In this document: piece after piece, positions 25,016 to 32,679 of the stretch
Layout of the letters: each line of letters begins with the position of its first letter
Numbering within the stretch: the first letter of the stretch is position 1
Source of the DNA: Orlajensenia leifsoniae
GTDB lineage: Bacteria; Actinomycetota; Actinomycetes; Actinomycetales; Microbacteriaceae
Length of the DNA: 64,000 nucleotides
Assembly: GCF_004570845.1 (NCBI RefSeq)
Contig: NZ_SPQZ01000006.1
Location: forward strand, 124,001 to 188,000
Direction: 5' to 3'
The notes under the pieces: model-generated
Databases searched by the model: none
Seen by the model: only the letters and a program-made list of their open reading frames with translations
Told to the model about the DNA's origin: nothing
Program-made: the position numbers and the translations under genes

Positions 25016-26485
25016 ATGAACAAGTACGTCTCCAGAGGGCTCTGGCTCGCCCTCTTCGTCGGCGGTCTATCGGTGGGCGGGGCCTGTGCAGCGAACGCTG
25101 CAGAGACCGACGGCACCGACGCCATCGCCTCGGGCACCCAGAGCGGGTTGTCCATCTCAGTGCCGGTCACTCTCGTCGGTGACGCCATCAGCGTTCTCGG
25201 CGATGCCGTGACGGATGCCGCGGCTCCTGCTCCGGCTCCGGCTGAGGCTCCCGCACCGGCCGCTCCGGAAGCATCGCCGGAGGCCGTGCCGCCAGCGCTG
25301 TCGACGTCGGGTTCCGATGGAGTGGCATCCGGAACCCAGGCCCCTATCTCGATCGAGGTGCCGGTGACCATCACCGACACGGCGGTCAGCGTGCTCGGCG
25401 ACGCCGAGAGCTCGCACGAGGCCGAGGCCCCGGCTGCGACTGAGCCGGCTGCCCCGGCTCCGGCGTCTGGCGGGGACCTCTCCACCTCGGGAGAGGACGG
25501 CGTCGCATCCGGAACGCAGGCGCCCATCGCGGTGAGCGTGCCGATCACGATCGGCGGCAACGCCATCAGCGTGCTGGGCGACTCGCAGACCGCCGGAACC
25601 GATGACGCGGCCCCTGCCGCGCCGTCGGCGCCCGCCGGTCCTGCCGCTCCTGCCGCTGGATCGATCACCGACGGCAGCGGCAGCATCCTCGGCGGCACCC
25701 AGCTGCCGATCGACGTGGCGATCCCGGTGACGATCGACGGCAACGCGATCAGCGTCGTGGGCGATGCGGCCAGCGCGACGGGCTCCCCGTCAGGAGAAGC
25801 ATCCGGTGAGGCACCCTCGGGCTCCGCTCCGGCTGCTCCGAGCGTCACCTCGGGCGACGACGGCGTGCTCTCGGGCACGCAGCTGCCGATCGACGTCGCG
25901 GTTCCGGTGACCGTCACTGACACGGCCGTGGCGGTCGTGGGCGACACCACCAGCGCGGGTTCGACGGGTACGACGGATGCCGCTCCCGTGGGTCCGGCTG
26001 CTCCGAGCGTCACCTCGGGCGACGACGGCGTGCTCTCGGGCACGCAGCTGCCGATCGGGGTGTCGATTCCGGTGATGATCAGCGGCGACGCCGTGAGCGT
26101 CATCGGTGATGCCGAGACCGGCGGATCGGATGGGAGCGATCCGGTGACGCCGGTCGACCCGACCGACCCGACCGACCCGACCGAACCCGTCACGCCGACT
26201 GATCCCACGGACCCGGTGACACCGACGGATCCGACCGACCCGGTGACGCCGACCGATCCGACCGACCCGGTGACGCCGGTGGACCCCCAGGGCCCGCAGG
26301 ACACGACCGACTCGGCCACGACGGCCGGAACGTCGGCCGCAACGCCCATCGCGGCGGCGGCGGACGCCGGCGCCCTCGCGTCCACGGGAACCGACGTCGG
26401 ATCGGCCCCGCTGTTCGCGCTGATGCTGCTCGCTGCGGGGGTGCTGCTCATCGTGACGCGTCGGGTGATGATGACGCGGCGGTGA
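25016..26485 (+). CDS. Cell-wall-anchored protein with six chaplin-like repeats
   Basis: A 489-residue protein starting at ATG 25016, with AAGGAG spaced 7 nt. Signal peptide with cleavage near residues 26-29 (AANAAE). Six repeats, at about 35-63, 101-129, 161-189, 222-250, 282-310 and 337-365, share the pattern GV.SGTQ.PI.V.VPVTI....ISV.GD. This matches the chaplin domain of Streptomyces (GV.SGN..Q.PV..PV.VCGN...VIG) but has no cysteine pair. Ala/Pro linkers separate the repeats. A DPTDPVTP repeat stalk (375-424), then LASTG (454-458), a hydrophobic helix and TRRVMMTRR form a sortase signal, as in long chaplins. Probably amyloid-forming or surface-modifying. The chaplin assignment is by pattern only. 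Confidence 0.85.
   Translation: MNKYVSRGLWLALFVGGLSVGGACAANAAETDGTDAIASGTQSGLSISVPVTLVGDAISVLGDAVTDAAAPAPAPAEAPAPAAPEASPEAVPPALSTSGSDGVASGTQAPISIEVPVTITDTAVSVLGDAESSHEAEAPAATEPAAPAPASGGDLSTSGEDGVASGTQAPIAVSVPITIGGNAISVLGDSQTAGTDDAAPAAPSAPAGPAAPAAGSITDGSGSILGGTQLPIDVAIPVTIDGNAISVVGDAASATGSPSGEASGEAPSGSAPAAPSVTSGDDGVLSGTQLPIDVAVPVTVTDTAVAVVGDTTSAGSTGTTDAAPVGPAAPSVTSGDDGVLSGTQLPIGVSIPVMISGDAVSVIGDAETGGSDGSDPVTPVDPTDPTDPTEPVTPTDPTDPVTPTDPTDPVTPTDPTDPVTPVDPQGPQDTTDSATTAGTSAATPIAAAADAGALASTGTDVGSAPLFALMLLAAGVLLIVTRRVMMTRR
26138..26287 (+). repeat. DPTDPVTP repeat stalk in the chaplin-like gene
   Basis: Residues 375-424 of the chaplin-like protein repeat DPTDP and DPVTP words, with nearly identical DNA units built on GACCCGGTGACGCCGAC. 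This is a Pro-rich wall-spanning stalk just before the sorting signal. Copy number could vary. Confidence 0.85.
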
Positions 26486-26657
26486 TGCTGCCGTCGTGAC
26501 CGCCGCCACCATCGGCGGCTGGCAGAATCCGGCATGGGGTGGAGTTCGGGTCTCCACCCCATGCCGGCCTGCCCGCGCTCGCTCGGCTCTTGTCCGATCC
26601 GGCACCCGGGTCTAGCGTGAGGAAGACCGCACTGTAACCATTTCGGGGGACAAGCTC

Positions 26658-28568
26658 ATGGTCACCATCTCCACGCACACTTCTTCGCAGCGTCGGCGCC
26701 CGATGCTGCGACGGCTGGCGCTCGCCACCGTCGGCGTTCTGGCGTTCGGCGCTCTCGCGACGGTCGCTCCGGCGACGGCTCAGCCGCAGAACGCAACGGT
26801 CTCGGCGGCATCCGTCGCCGGGAACGGAGGAGGCCACGGCGGCCATCCGGGCTCGAAGCCGACCACCTCGACCTCCACGGGGTACGGCGGCGCGGTGTCG
26901 TCGGTCGACGCATCCGCGAGTCGGGTGGGCATCGAGGTTCTGAAGCGCGGCGGCAATGCCGCGGATGCCGCAGTCGCCACGGCGGCAGCCCTCGGCGTGA
27001 CCGAGCCGTACAGCGCGGGGATCGGCGGCGGCGGATACTTCGTCTACTTCGACGCGAAGTCGGGCGAGGTCAGCACCATCGACGGCCGCGAGACGGCACC
27101 GGCGGGCATCACCCCCGACGCGTTCATCGATCCGGCGACCGGAGCGCCGTACCCGTTCACGCCGCAGCTCGTCTCCTCGGGCGTCTCGGTGGGAGTGCCC
27201 GGAACCCTCGCCACCTGGGATGCCGCCCTCGACGAGTTCGGCACGAAGCGACTCTCGACGATGCTCGCGCCGGCCATCCTGTTGGCCGCGAAGGGCTTCC
27301 CGGTCGACGACACCTTCCGCAACCAGACCCTCGACAACAAGGCGCGCTTCGCCGCGTTCCCCGACACCGCCAAGCTGTTCCTTCCGGGAGGCGACGCGCC
27401 GAAGGTCGGCACGACGTTCCGCAACCCCGCGCTCGCCAAGACCCTCGCGCTCATCGCCCTGCGCGGACCGAATGCGCTGTACAAGGGACGCCTCGCCGCG
27501 GAGATCGCCGATGTGGTGCAGAACCCGCGGATCGACCCGGCCTCCACCCTCCCCGCGCCGGCCGGCACCATGACCACGGCAGACCTCGCGGCCTACGAGG
27601 TCGTGCAGCAGGCCGCGACCCAGGTCGACTACCGCGGCCTCGACGTCTACGGCATGGCGCCGTCGTCGTCGGGCGGCATCGCCGTGGGCGAGGCGCTCAA
27701 CATCCTCGAGAACCACGATCTCTCGTCGACGGATGCCGCAGCCGCCCTGCACCTCTACCTCGAGGCATCGGCCCGGGCCTTCGCGGATCGCGGCGCGTAC
27801 CTGGGCGACCCGGCCTTCGTCGACGTCCCGACCGAGACGCTGCTCAGCCAGGAGTTCGCGGACGCCCGCGACTGCACCATCGACCCGTCGGCTGCCTCGA
27901 CCCGACCGGTGGCCGCCGGAGCGCTCGACGCCGTAGGATGCGCGTCAGTCGCCTTCGAGGAGGCCGCCGACACCGAGAACGTCTCGACGACGCACCTCTC
28001 CGTGGTCGACAAATGGGGCAACGCCGTGGCCTACACGCTCACTATCGAGCAGACCGGCGGTTCGGCGATGGTGGTTCCGGGGCGCGGATTCCTGCTCAAC
28101 AACGAGCTGACCGACTTCAGCACGGTCTACAACGCCACCGACCCGAACCGCATCGAACCGAACAAGCGCCCTCGGTCGTCGATGTCGCCCACGATCGTGC
28201 TCGACGACGGCACGGTGAAGTTCGTCGTCGGATCGCCCGGCGGCGCGACCATCATCACCACCGTGCTGCAGATCCTGATGAACCGCATCGACCTGGGCAT
28301 GACGCTGCCCGAGGCCGTCGCGGCGCCGAGGGCGTCGCAGCGGAACGGTCCCACGACGTCGGCCGAGCCCGAGTTCATCACGGCCTACGGTTCGGCGCTG
28401 GCGCCCTACGGCCAGGTGCTGGTGCCCTCCGGCGACCAGTTCACCTCGGCCGCGCAGATCGGCGCGGCGGCGGCGATCGAGGTCGGGCGGAAGGGCCTGC
28501 TCACGGCGGCCGCGGAACCCGTGCGTCGCGGCGGTGGCACCGGCTTGGTGGTGCGCCCGGCCCGGTAG
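26658..28568 (+). CDS. ggt: Gamma-glutamyltransferase
   Basis: A 636-residue protein starting at ATG 26658, just after GGGGGA. Signal peptide (RRLALATVGVLAFGALATVA) with cleavage near ATA-QP, then a Gly/His-rich linker. The conserved GGT features are GGNAADAAVATAAALGVTEPYSAG, IGGGGYFVYFD and IDGRETAP. The autocatalytic cleavage site and catalytic nucleophile is Thr444 in STTHLSVVDKWGNAV, followed by GFLLNNELTDF and RPRSSMSPTIV. The exported proenzyme self-cleaves into two subunits and transfers or hydrolyses gamma-glutamyl groups of glutathione-like or mycothiol-related compounds. The actinobacterial substrate is uncertain. Single-gene unit. Confidence 0.95.
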   Translation: MVTISTHTSSQRRRPMLRRLALATVGVLAFGALATVAPATAQPQNATVSAASVAGNGGGHGGHPGSKPTTSTSTGYGGAVSSVDASASRVGIEVLKRGGNAADAAVATAAALGVTEPYSAGIGGGGYFVYFDAKSGEVSTIDGRETAPAGITPDAFIDPATGAPYPFTPQLVSSGVSVGVPGTLATWDAALDEFGTKRLSTMLAPAILLAAKGFPVDDTFRNQTLDNKARFAAFPDTAKLFLPGGDAPKVGTTFRNPALAKTLALIALRGPNALYKGRLAAEIADVVQNPRIDPASTLPAPAGTMTTADLAAYEVVQQAATQVDYRGLDVYGMAPSSSGGIAVGEALNILENHDLSSTDAAAALHLYLEASARAFADRGAYLGDPAFVDVPTETLLSQEFADARDCTIDPSAASTRPVAAGALDAVGCASVAFEEAADTENVSTTHLSVVDKWGNAVAYTLTIEQTGGSAMVVPGRGFLLNNELTDFSTVYNATDPNRIEPNKRPRSSMSPTIVLDDGTVKFVVGSPGGATIITTVLQILMNRIDLGMTLPEAVAAPRASQRNGPTTSAEPEFITAYGSALAPYGQVLVPSGDQFTSAAQIGAAAAIEVGRKGLLTAAAEPVRRGGGTGLVVRPAR

Positions 28569-28602
28569 CCGTCGGCGCACTCGGCGGGGTCTAGGTGCCC
28601 GG

Positions 28603-28658
28603 GCGGAGGCTCCTACCTCCGCCAGGACATCTACGCTCCGCCAGGCCGGAGCCTGGCG
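28603..28658 (+). terminator. Two hairpins downstream of ggt
   Basis: GCGGAGG (28603-28609) pairs with CCTCCGC (28616-28622). CGCCAGGC (28639-28646) pairs with GCCTGGCG (28651-28658) around loop CGGA. This is a tandem hairpin without a U tract, a likely terminator for ggt. Confidence 0.6.
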
Positions 28659-28841
28659 CGAGCGGACTGTCCCGTGCAGCGAGGGTAATGTTGTGCGTTC
28701 GCGGTCGCGCACTCAGCGGCCGCATCCGTTCTTCCACCCCGCCGTCGCTGCCGACGGAGGTGGACTCCCGCGCGACGGTGCGCTCACCACAGCCCCCTCG
28801 TTTCCCGTGCTCTCCGGAGCACCCAGCCGGAGTCCGACCTC

Positions 28842-30341
28842 ATGCCTGCTGCCCAGCGCCCCGCCCTCATCCGCACGCCGGTCACGGTCCTGACCGCGCT
28901 GCGATCTCCGCGCCAGCTGTCGCGCGAGGCGCTCGCCGGTATGGTCACCACCCTCGCCCTCGTGCCCGAGGTCATCTCGTTCTCGATCGTCGCCGGGGTC
29001 GACCCGATGGTGAGCCTGGTCGCGTCCATCGTGCTGGCGCTGACGATGTCGATCCTCGGCGGTCGCCCGGGCGTCATCACGGCCGCCGCCGGATCCGTCG
29101 CCCTGGTCATCGCGCCGCTGGTGCACGAGCGCGGCGTCGAATACGTGCTCCCCACCGTGATCCTCGCCGGCCTCATTCAGATCGCCTTCGGCCTCGCCGG
29201 CCTCGCCCGGCTCATGCGCTTCATCCCGCGCTCGGTCATGATCGGCTTCGTCAACGCCCTCGGCATCCTCATCTTCGTGGCGCAGGTTCCCCACGTGATC
29301 AACGTGCCCTGGCTCGCCTACGTGCTCTTCGCCGTGACGCTCGCGATCATCTTCATCGTGCCGCGCTTCACGAAGGCGGTGCCGTCGCCGCTCATCGCGA
29401 TCGTGGTCGTCACCGCCATCGTGATCATCGCGACCATCACCGTTCCGAACGTCGCCGACGAGGGGCCGCTCACCGGGCAACTCCCCGGCATCACCCCGTT
29501 CCTGGTGCCGTTGAACCTCGCGACGCTGCAGATCATCCTGCCGACGGCCTTGAGCGTCGCCTTCGTCGGCCTGATGGAGACCCTCCTCACGGCGAAGCTC
29601 GTCGACGAGATGACCGACACCCCGTCGCACAAGGGCCGCGAATCGTGGGCGCTCGGCGTCTCGAACATCCTCGCGGGCTTCTACGGCGGCATCGCCGGCT
29701 GCGCGATGATCGGCCAGACCGTGCTCAACGTCAAGACCGGCGGAGCCCGCACGCGCATCTCCACCGTCGTCGCCGGCGTCTTCCTGCTCTTCCTGGTCAC
29801 GGCGCTGAGCCCGATCATGGGCCAGATCCCGATGGTCGCCCTCGCCGCCGTCATGATGGTGGTCGCCGTCACCACAGTCGACTGGCACAGCCTCAAGCCG
29901 TCCACTCTGCGACGGATGCCGATCCCCGAGACACTCGTCATGGTGGTCACCGTGGTGGTCGTCGTCGCGACGAACAACCTCGCCCTCGGCGTGATCGTCG
30001 GCGTGATCCTGGCGATGGTGCTCTTCGCCCGCCGGGTCGCCCACGTCATCGCCGTCGAGCGCACGCTCGGCGACGACGGCGAGAGCGTGCACTACGAGGT
30101 GCTCGGCCCGCTGTTCTTCGGCAGCAGCAACGACCTCGTCGACAGGTTCAGCTACGCCGACGATCCGGCATCCGTCACCATCGATCTCAGCCGGGCGCAG
30201 ATCTGGGACGCCTCCACAGTCGCCGCCCTCGACTCCATCGAGACGAAGTACGGTGCCCACGGGGCCGCCGTCACGATCGAGGGACTTGACGCGCGCAGCA
30301 CCGGATTCCACAGCCGCCTGACGGGACGATTCGGGGTCTGA
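28842..30341 (+). CDS. SulP family anion transporter with STAS domain
   Basis: A 499-residue protein with about 11-12 predicted membrane helices from residue 33 on (EALAGMVTTLALVPEVISFS is the SulP opening motif). FVGLMETLLTAK and GFYGGIAGCAMIGQTVLNVKTGG are conserved SulP segments. A C-terminal STAS domain (about 405-490) carries VTIDLSRAQIWDASTVAALD. SulP proteins carry sulfate, bicarbonate or other anions, and the substrate cannot be read from the sequence. The gene is isolated, preceded by a 270-bp region with the ggt terminator. Confidence 0.95.
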   Translation: MPAAQRPALIRTPVTVLTALRSPRQLSREALAGMVTTLALVPEVISFSIVAGVDPMVSLVASIVLALTMSILGGRPGVITAAAGSVALVIAPLVHERGVEYVLPTVILAGLIQIAFGLAGLARLMRFIPRSVMIGFVNALGILIFVAQVPHVINVPWLAYVLFAVTLAIIFIVPRFTKAVPSPLIAIVVVTAIVIIATITVPNVADEGPLTGQLPGITPFLVPLNLATLQIILPTALSVAFVGLMETLLTAKLVDEMTDTPSHKGRESWALGVSNILAGFYGGIAGCAMIGQTVLNVKTGGARTRISTVVAGVFLLFLVTALSPIMGQIPMVALAAVMMVVAVTTVDWHSLKPSTLRRMPIPETLVMVVTVVVVVATNNLALGVIVGVILAMVLFARRVAHVIAVERTLGDDGESVHYEVLGPLFFGSSNDLVDRFSYADDPASVTIDLSRAQIWDASTVAALDSIETKYGAHGAAVTIEGLDARSTGFHSRLTGRFGV

Positions 30342-30421
30342 CGGATGCCGCCGGCCCGCATCCGTTCTGCTCTGAGCGGATAGGGGGTGACGCGGCGACG
30401 CTCGCGAACTAGCCTCGCGCT

Positions 30422-31102
30422 ATGGGTACCGTCATCCCGATCCGCCGACTGGACACGTTCACGATCCCGACGCAGCGCGAGCCGCACCGTCAGGTGCCGA
30501 GCCACGTGCCGAGCCAGGCGCCGAGCCCGGGCCCGCAGCGCGAGCCGCTCTGGCGCGATCTGGTCGGCGCCTTCCTCCGCGAAACGCGCGCCGAGCAGCA
30601 CCGCATCCTCGCCGATGTGGCCTCGGCCGCCGGCGTGAGCACGCAGTACCTCTCCGAGATCGAGCGCGGGCGCAAGGAGCCGTCGAGCGAGATCCTCGGC
30701 GCCGTCGCCGAGGCGCTCGGGCTCACGCTCCACGACATCGCGGCGGGCGTCGGCGCCATGATCGAACGCCGAGACGGCGAACGGATGCGGCGACTCAGCG
30801 CGCTGCGTCGCTCGCGCCCCTCGTCGGCAACCGCGCCCGTGCGCGGCGAGACCGATGTGCCTCCCGTGCCCGATGAGCCGAGCGCTCCCGGTGTGCCCGA
30901 GGCCCCTGAGCCGCCGTTCATCCCGTCGGAGCCGAACGGGCCGGGCGACCCGGGAGCTCCGGACGGTCCGAGCGAGCCGGACTACCCGCTGACCCCGACC
31001 GAGCCCGGCATCCCGATCGCCCCGGAGCCCGGCTTCCCGGGCGCACCCGAGGAGCCCATCGCGCCGTTCGGTGCCGCGCCCGTGTACGTGATGGCGGCCT
31101 GA
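30422..31102 (+). CDS. XRE-type regulator resembling PopR/ClgR, ending in Ala-Ala
   Basis: A 226-residue protein starting at ATG 30422. A disordered N-terminus precedes an XRE helix-turn-helix at about 43-105 (LVGAFLRETRAEQHRILADV, GVSTQYLSEIERGRKEPSSE), which matches ClgR/PopR regulators. The C-terminal 90 residues are a Pro/Glu/Gly-rich tail ending VYVMAA. In Streptomyces, PopR and ClgR activate clpP operons and are themselves degraded by ClpP, and the two terminal alanines of PopR are needed for this. The gene is convergent with two clpP genes, fitting a feedback loop. The long Pro-rich tail is unusual. I could not find a clear ClgR-type palindrome upstream of clpP. Confidence 0.85.
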   Translation: MGTVIPIRRLDTFTIPTQREPHRQVPSHVPSQAPSPGPQREPLWRDLVGAFLRETRAEQHRILADVASAAGVSTQYLSEIERGRKEPSSEILGAVAEALGLTLHDIAAGVGAMIERRDGERMRRLSALRRSRPSSATAPVRGETDVPPVPDEPSAPGVPEAPEPPFIPSEPNGPGDPGAPDGPSEPDYPLTPTEPGIPIAPEPGFPGAPEEPIAPFGAAPVYVMAA

Positions 31103-31135
31103 GACGCTGCGGCAGCCGCACCCACCCGCCCCACC

Positions 31136-31224
31136 CGCTCGCTGAGGCCCGGACGAAGTCCGCGGTCGAAGCGCACCACACCACAACGCTTCGGGCGGTC
31201 GCTACGCTCGGCCCTCAGCGAGCG
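31136..31224. repeat. Paired dispersed repeats: type II followed by inverted type I
   Basis: 31136-31173 is a direct type II element (starts CGCTCGCTGAGGCCCGGACG) and 31187-31224 an inverted type I element. They share complementary ends and so form a long stem-loop between the convergent regulator and clpP genes. The arrangement is the mirror of that at 16779-16868. Confidence 0.85.
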
Positions 31225-31229
31225 GGGGC

Positions 31230-31865
31230 TCAGCGGAGCGCCAGGGCCGGCGCCCCCGCCCGCTGCGTCGCCACGACCGCATCCGCCAGCCCGTACTCCA
31301 CGGCAGCGGCCGCAGGCAGGATGAGGTCGCGGTCGGTGTCGCGTCGGAGCGACGCCAGGTCGCGCCCGGTGTCCGCCGCCAGCACCTCCTCGAGCTCGGC
31401 CCGCACTCGCAGCACCTCGTCGGCGTGGATGATCAGGTCGGGGATCGAGCCCTGACCCTGCGTCGACGGCTGGTGCAGGATGACGCGCCCGTGCCGGAGG
31501 ATCGCGCGGTTGCCCGGAGCCCCACCCGCGAGCAGCACCGCTGCCGGCCCCGCCGCCTGGCCGACACAGGTCGTCGCCACCAGCGGACGGATGTGCTGCA
31601 TCGTGTCGTACACGGCGAGCATCGCCGACGGAGAGCCGCCGGGGGAGTTGATGTAGAGGCTCACCGGCGCATCCGTGCTCTCGGATTCGAGGTGCAGCAG
31701 CTGCGCGATGAGCACGTTGGCCACTCCGTCGTCGATCTCGGTGCCGAGGTAGACGATGCGCTCCGAGAGCAGGCGGCTGTAGACGTCGAGCGAGCGTTCG
31801 ACGTTGCCGCGCCGCTCGACGACCGAGGGGATCGTATAGGTGCTCATGCGGGCCGCGGCGCTCAT
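31230..31865 (-). CDS. ClpP-like subunit lacking the catalytic serine
   Basis: A 211-residue protein. Its ATG (31865) overlaps the TGA of the upstream clpP in an ATGA, so the two are translationally coupled. It has the full ClpP fold pattern (RIVYLGTEIDD, LYINSPGGSPSAMLAVYDTM, VILHQPS, RDTDRDLIL). Where ClpP has GQAASMGA the sequence is GQAAGPAA, so the nucleophile is Gly106 (codon GGG). His131 and Asp176 are kept. Lone substitution of the nucleophile recalls ClpR-type subunits of cyanobacteria and plastids. It probably forms a mixed tetradecamer with the active partner. The start at 31847 is an alternative. Confidence 0.9.
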   Translation of the reverse strand: MSAAARMSTYTIPSVVERRGNVERSLDVYSRLLSERIVYLGTEIDDGVANVLIAQLLHLESESTDAPVSLYINSPGGSPSAMLAVYDTMQHIRPLVATTCVGQAAGPAAVLLAGGAPGNRAILRHGRVILHQPSTQGQGSIPDLIIHADEVLRVRAELEEVLAADTGRDLASLRRDTDRDLILPAAAAVEYGLADAVVATQRAGAPALALR

Positions 31866-32476
31866 GCGCGCGGTCCGATCGGCAGCGTCCCGAAGGTCCG
31901 CGGATAGATGTCGGGCATGCTCGACACCACCCGGTCGAGGAAGCCGTACTCGCGCGCCTGCTCCGCCGTGTACCAGCGGTCGCGCAGCGAGTCGACCGTG
32001 AGCGTCTCCACGGTCTGGCCGGTGGCGTCGGCCATGATGCCGAGCACCAGGTCGCGGGTGTAGCGCAGGTCGTCGGCCTGCAGTTCGACGTCGACCGCGG
32101 TTCCCCCGATGCCCGCCGAGCCCTGGTGCATCAGGATGCGCGCGTGGGGCAGCGCGTACCTCTTGCCGGGTGTGCCCGAAGTGAGCAGGAACTGCCCGGC
32201 GCTCGCCGCCATGCCGATCGCGAGGGTCGACACGTCGTTCGGGATCGCCTGCATCACGTCGCGGATGGCCAGCATGGCCGACACCGAGCCGCCGGGGGAG
32301 TTGATCCAGAAGCCGATGTCGGCGTGGGCATCTTCGGCGCTCAGCATCAGCAGTTGGCTGCACAGCCTGTTGCCCAGGTTCTGGTCGAGCTCGCTGCCGA
32401 GCATCACGACGCGGTTCTGGAACAACCGGGTGACGAGTTCATGGTCGATGGGCTGGATGGCGGTGTCTGTGCTCAT
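31862..32476 (-). CDS. clpP: ATP-dependent Clp protease proteolytic subunit
   Basis: A 204-residue protein starting at ATG 32476 (a GTG at 32485 would add three residues). The complete catalytic triad is Ser92 (GMAASAGQFLL), His117 (RILMHQGS) and Asp166 (RDRWYT). The hydrophobic pocket and handle region look normal. ClpP forms a barrel peptidase that degrades proteins unfolded by ClpX, ClpC or similar ATPases. As first gene of a two-gene operon with an inactive paralogue, next to a PopR-like regulator, it resembles the accessory clpP3-clpP4 type operon of Streptomyces rather than the main clpP1-clpP2-clpX locus, for there is no clpX here. Confidence 0.94.
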   Translation of the reverse strand: MSTDTAIQPIDHELVTRLFQNRVVMLGSELDQNLGNRLCSQLLMLSAEDAHADIGFWINSPGGSVSAMLAIRDVMQAIPNDVSTLAIGMAASAGQFLLTSGTPGKRYALPHARILMHQGSAGIGGTAVDVELQADDLRYTRDLVLGIMADATGQTVETLTVDSLRDRWYTAEQAREYGFLDRVVSSMPDIYPRTFGTLPIGPRA

Positions 32477-32528
32477 GCCGTCCACTCTCCGGGGAACGGA
32501 TGCCGCGGCTCCACCCTTTCCGCGCAGG

Positions 32529-32603
32529 GCGGTTCTGCCCTCAGCGGTTCTGCTCTCAGTGGTCCTGATTCGAGTGGTCGCGCTCTCATCGGCTCCGCGC
32601 TCG
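32529..32603. repeat. Five imperfect 15-bp tandem repeats upstream of clpP
   Basis: Consecutive 15-mers begin GCGGTTCTGCCCTCA, GCGGTTCTGCTCTCA, GTGGTCCTGATTCGA, GTGGTCGCGCTCTCA and TCGGCTCCGCGCTCG. They lie 53-127 bp upstream of the clpP start, where a promoter would be expected. This may be an activator-binding array or a simple tandem repeat. Confidence 0.7.
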
Positions 32604-32679
32604 AGAGCACTCCATCGAGCCGCGCTCAGCCGGGCGAGTGACCCTTGTTCTGGGGGAGCGTCGATGCGAGCATGAGCAT

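Noticed and set aside
26138-26287. CRISPR-like periodic DNA
   Set aside because: The period is a coding repeat in frame with the chaplin-like protein; no spacer-repeat structure of CRISPR size and no cas genes.
23932-26562. Minus-strand 876-codon frame with VGVTGSVGS repeats
   Set aside because: Reverse of the DPTDPVTP repeat and Ala/Pro linkers of the chaplin-like gene; no start signal or conserved domain.
32477-32679. ClgR/PopR binding palindrome (TTCGC...GCGAA) upstream of clpP
   Set aside because: I looked on both strands and saw no convincing palindrome, only the 15-bp tandem array.
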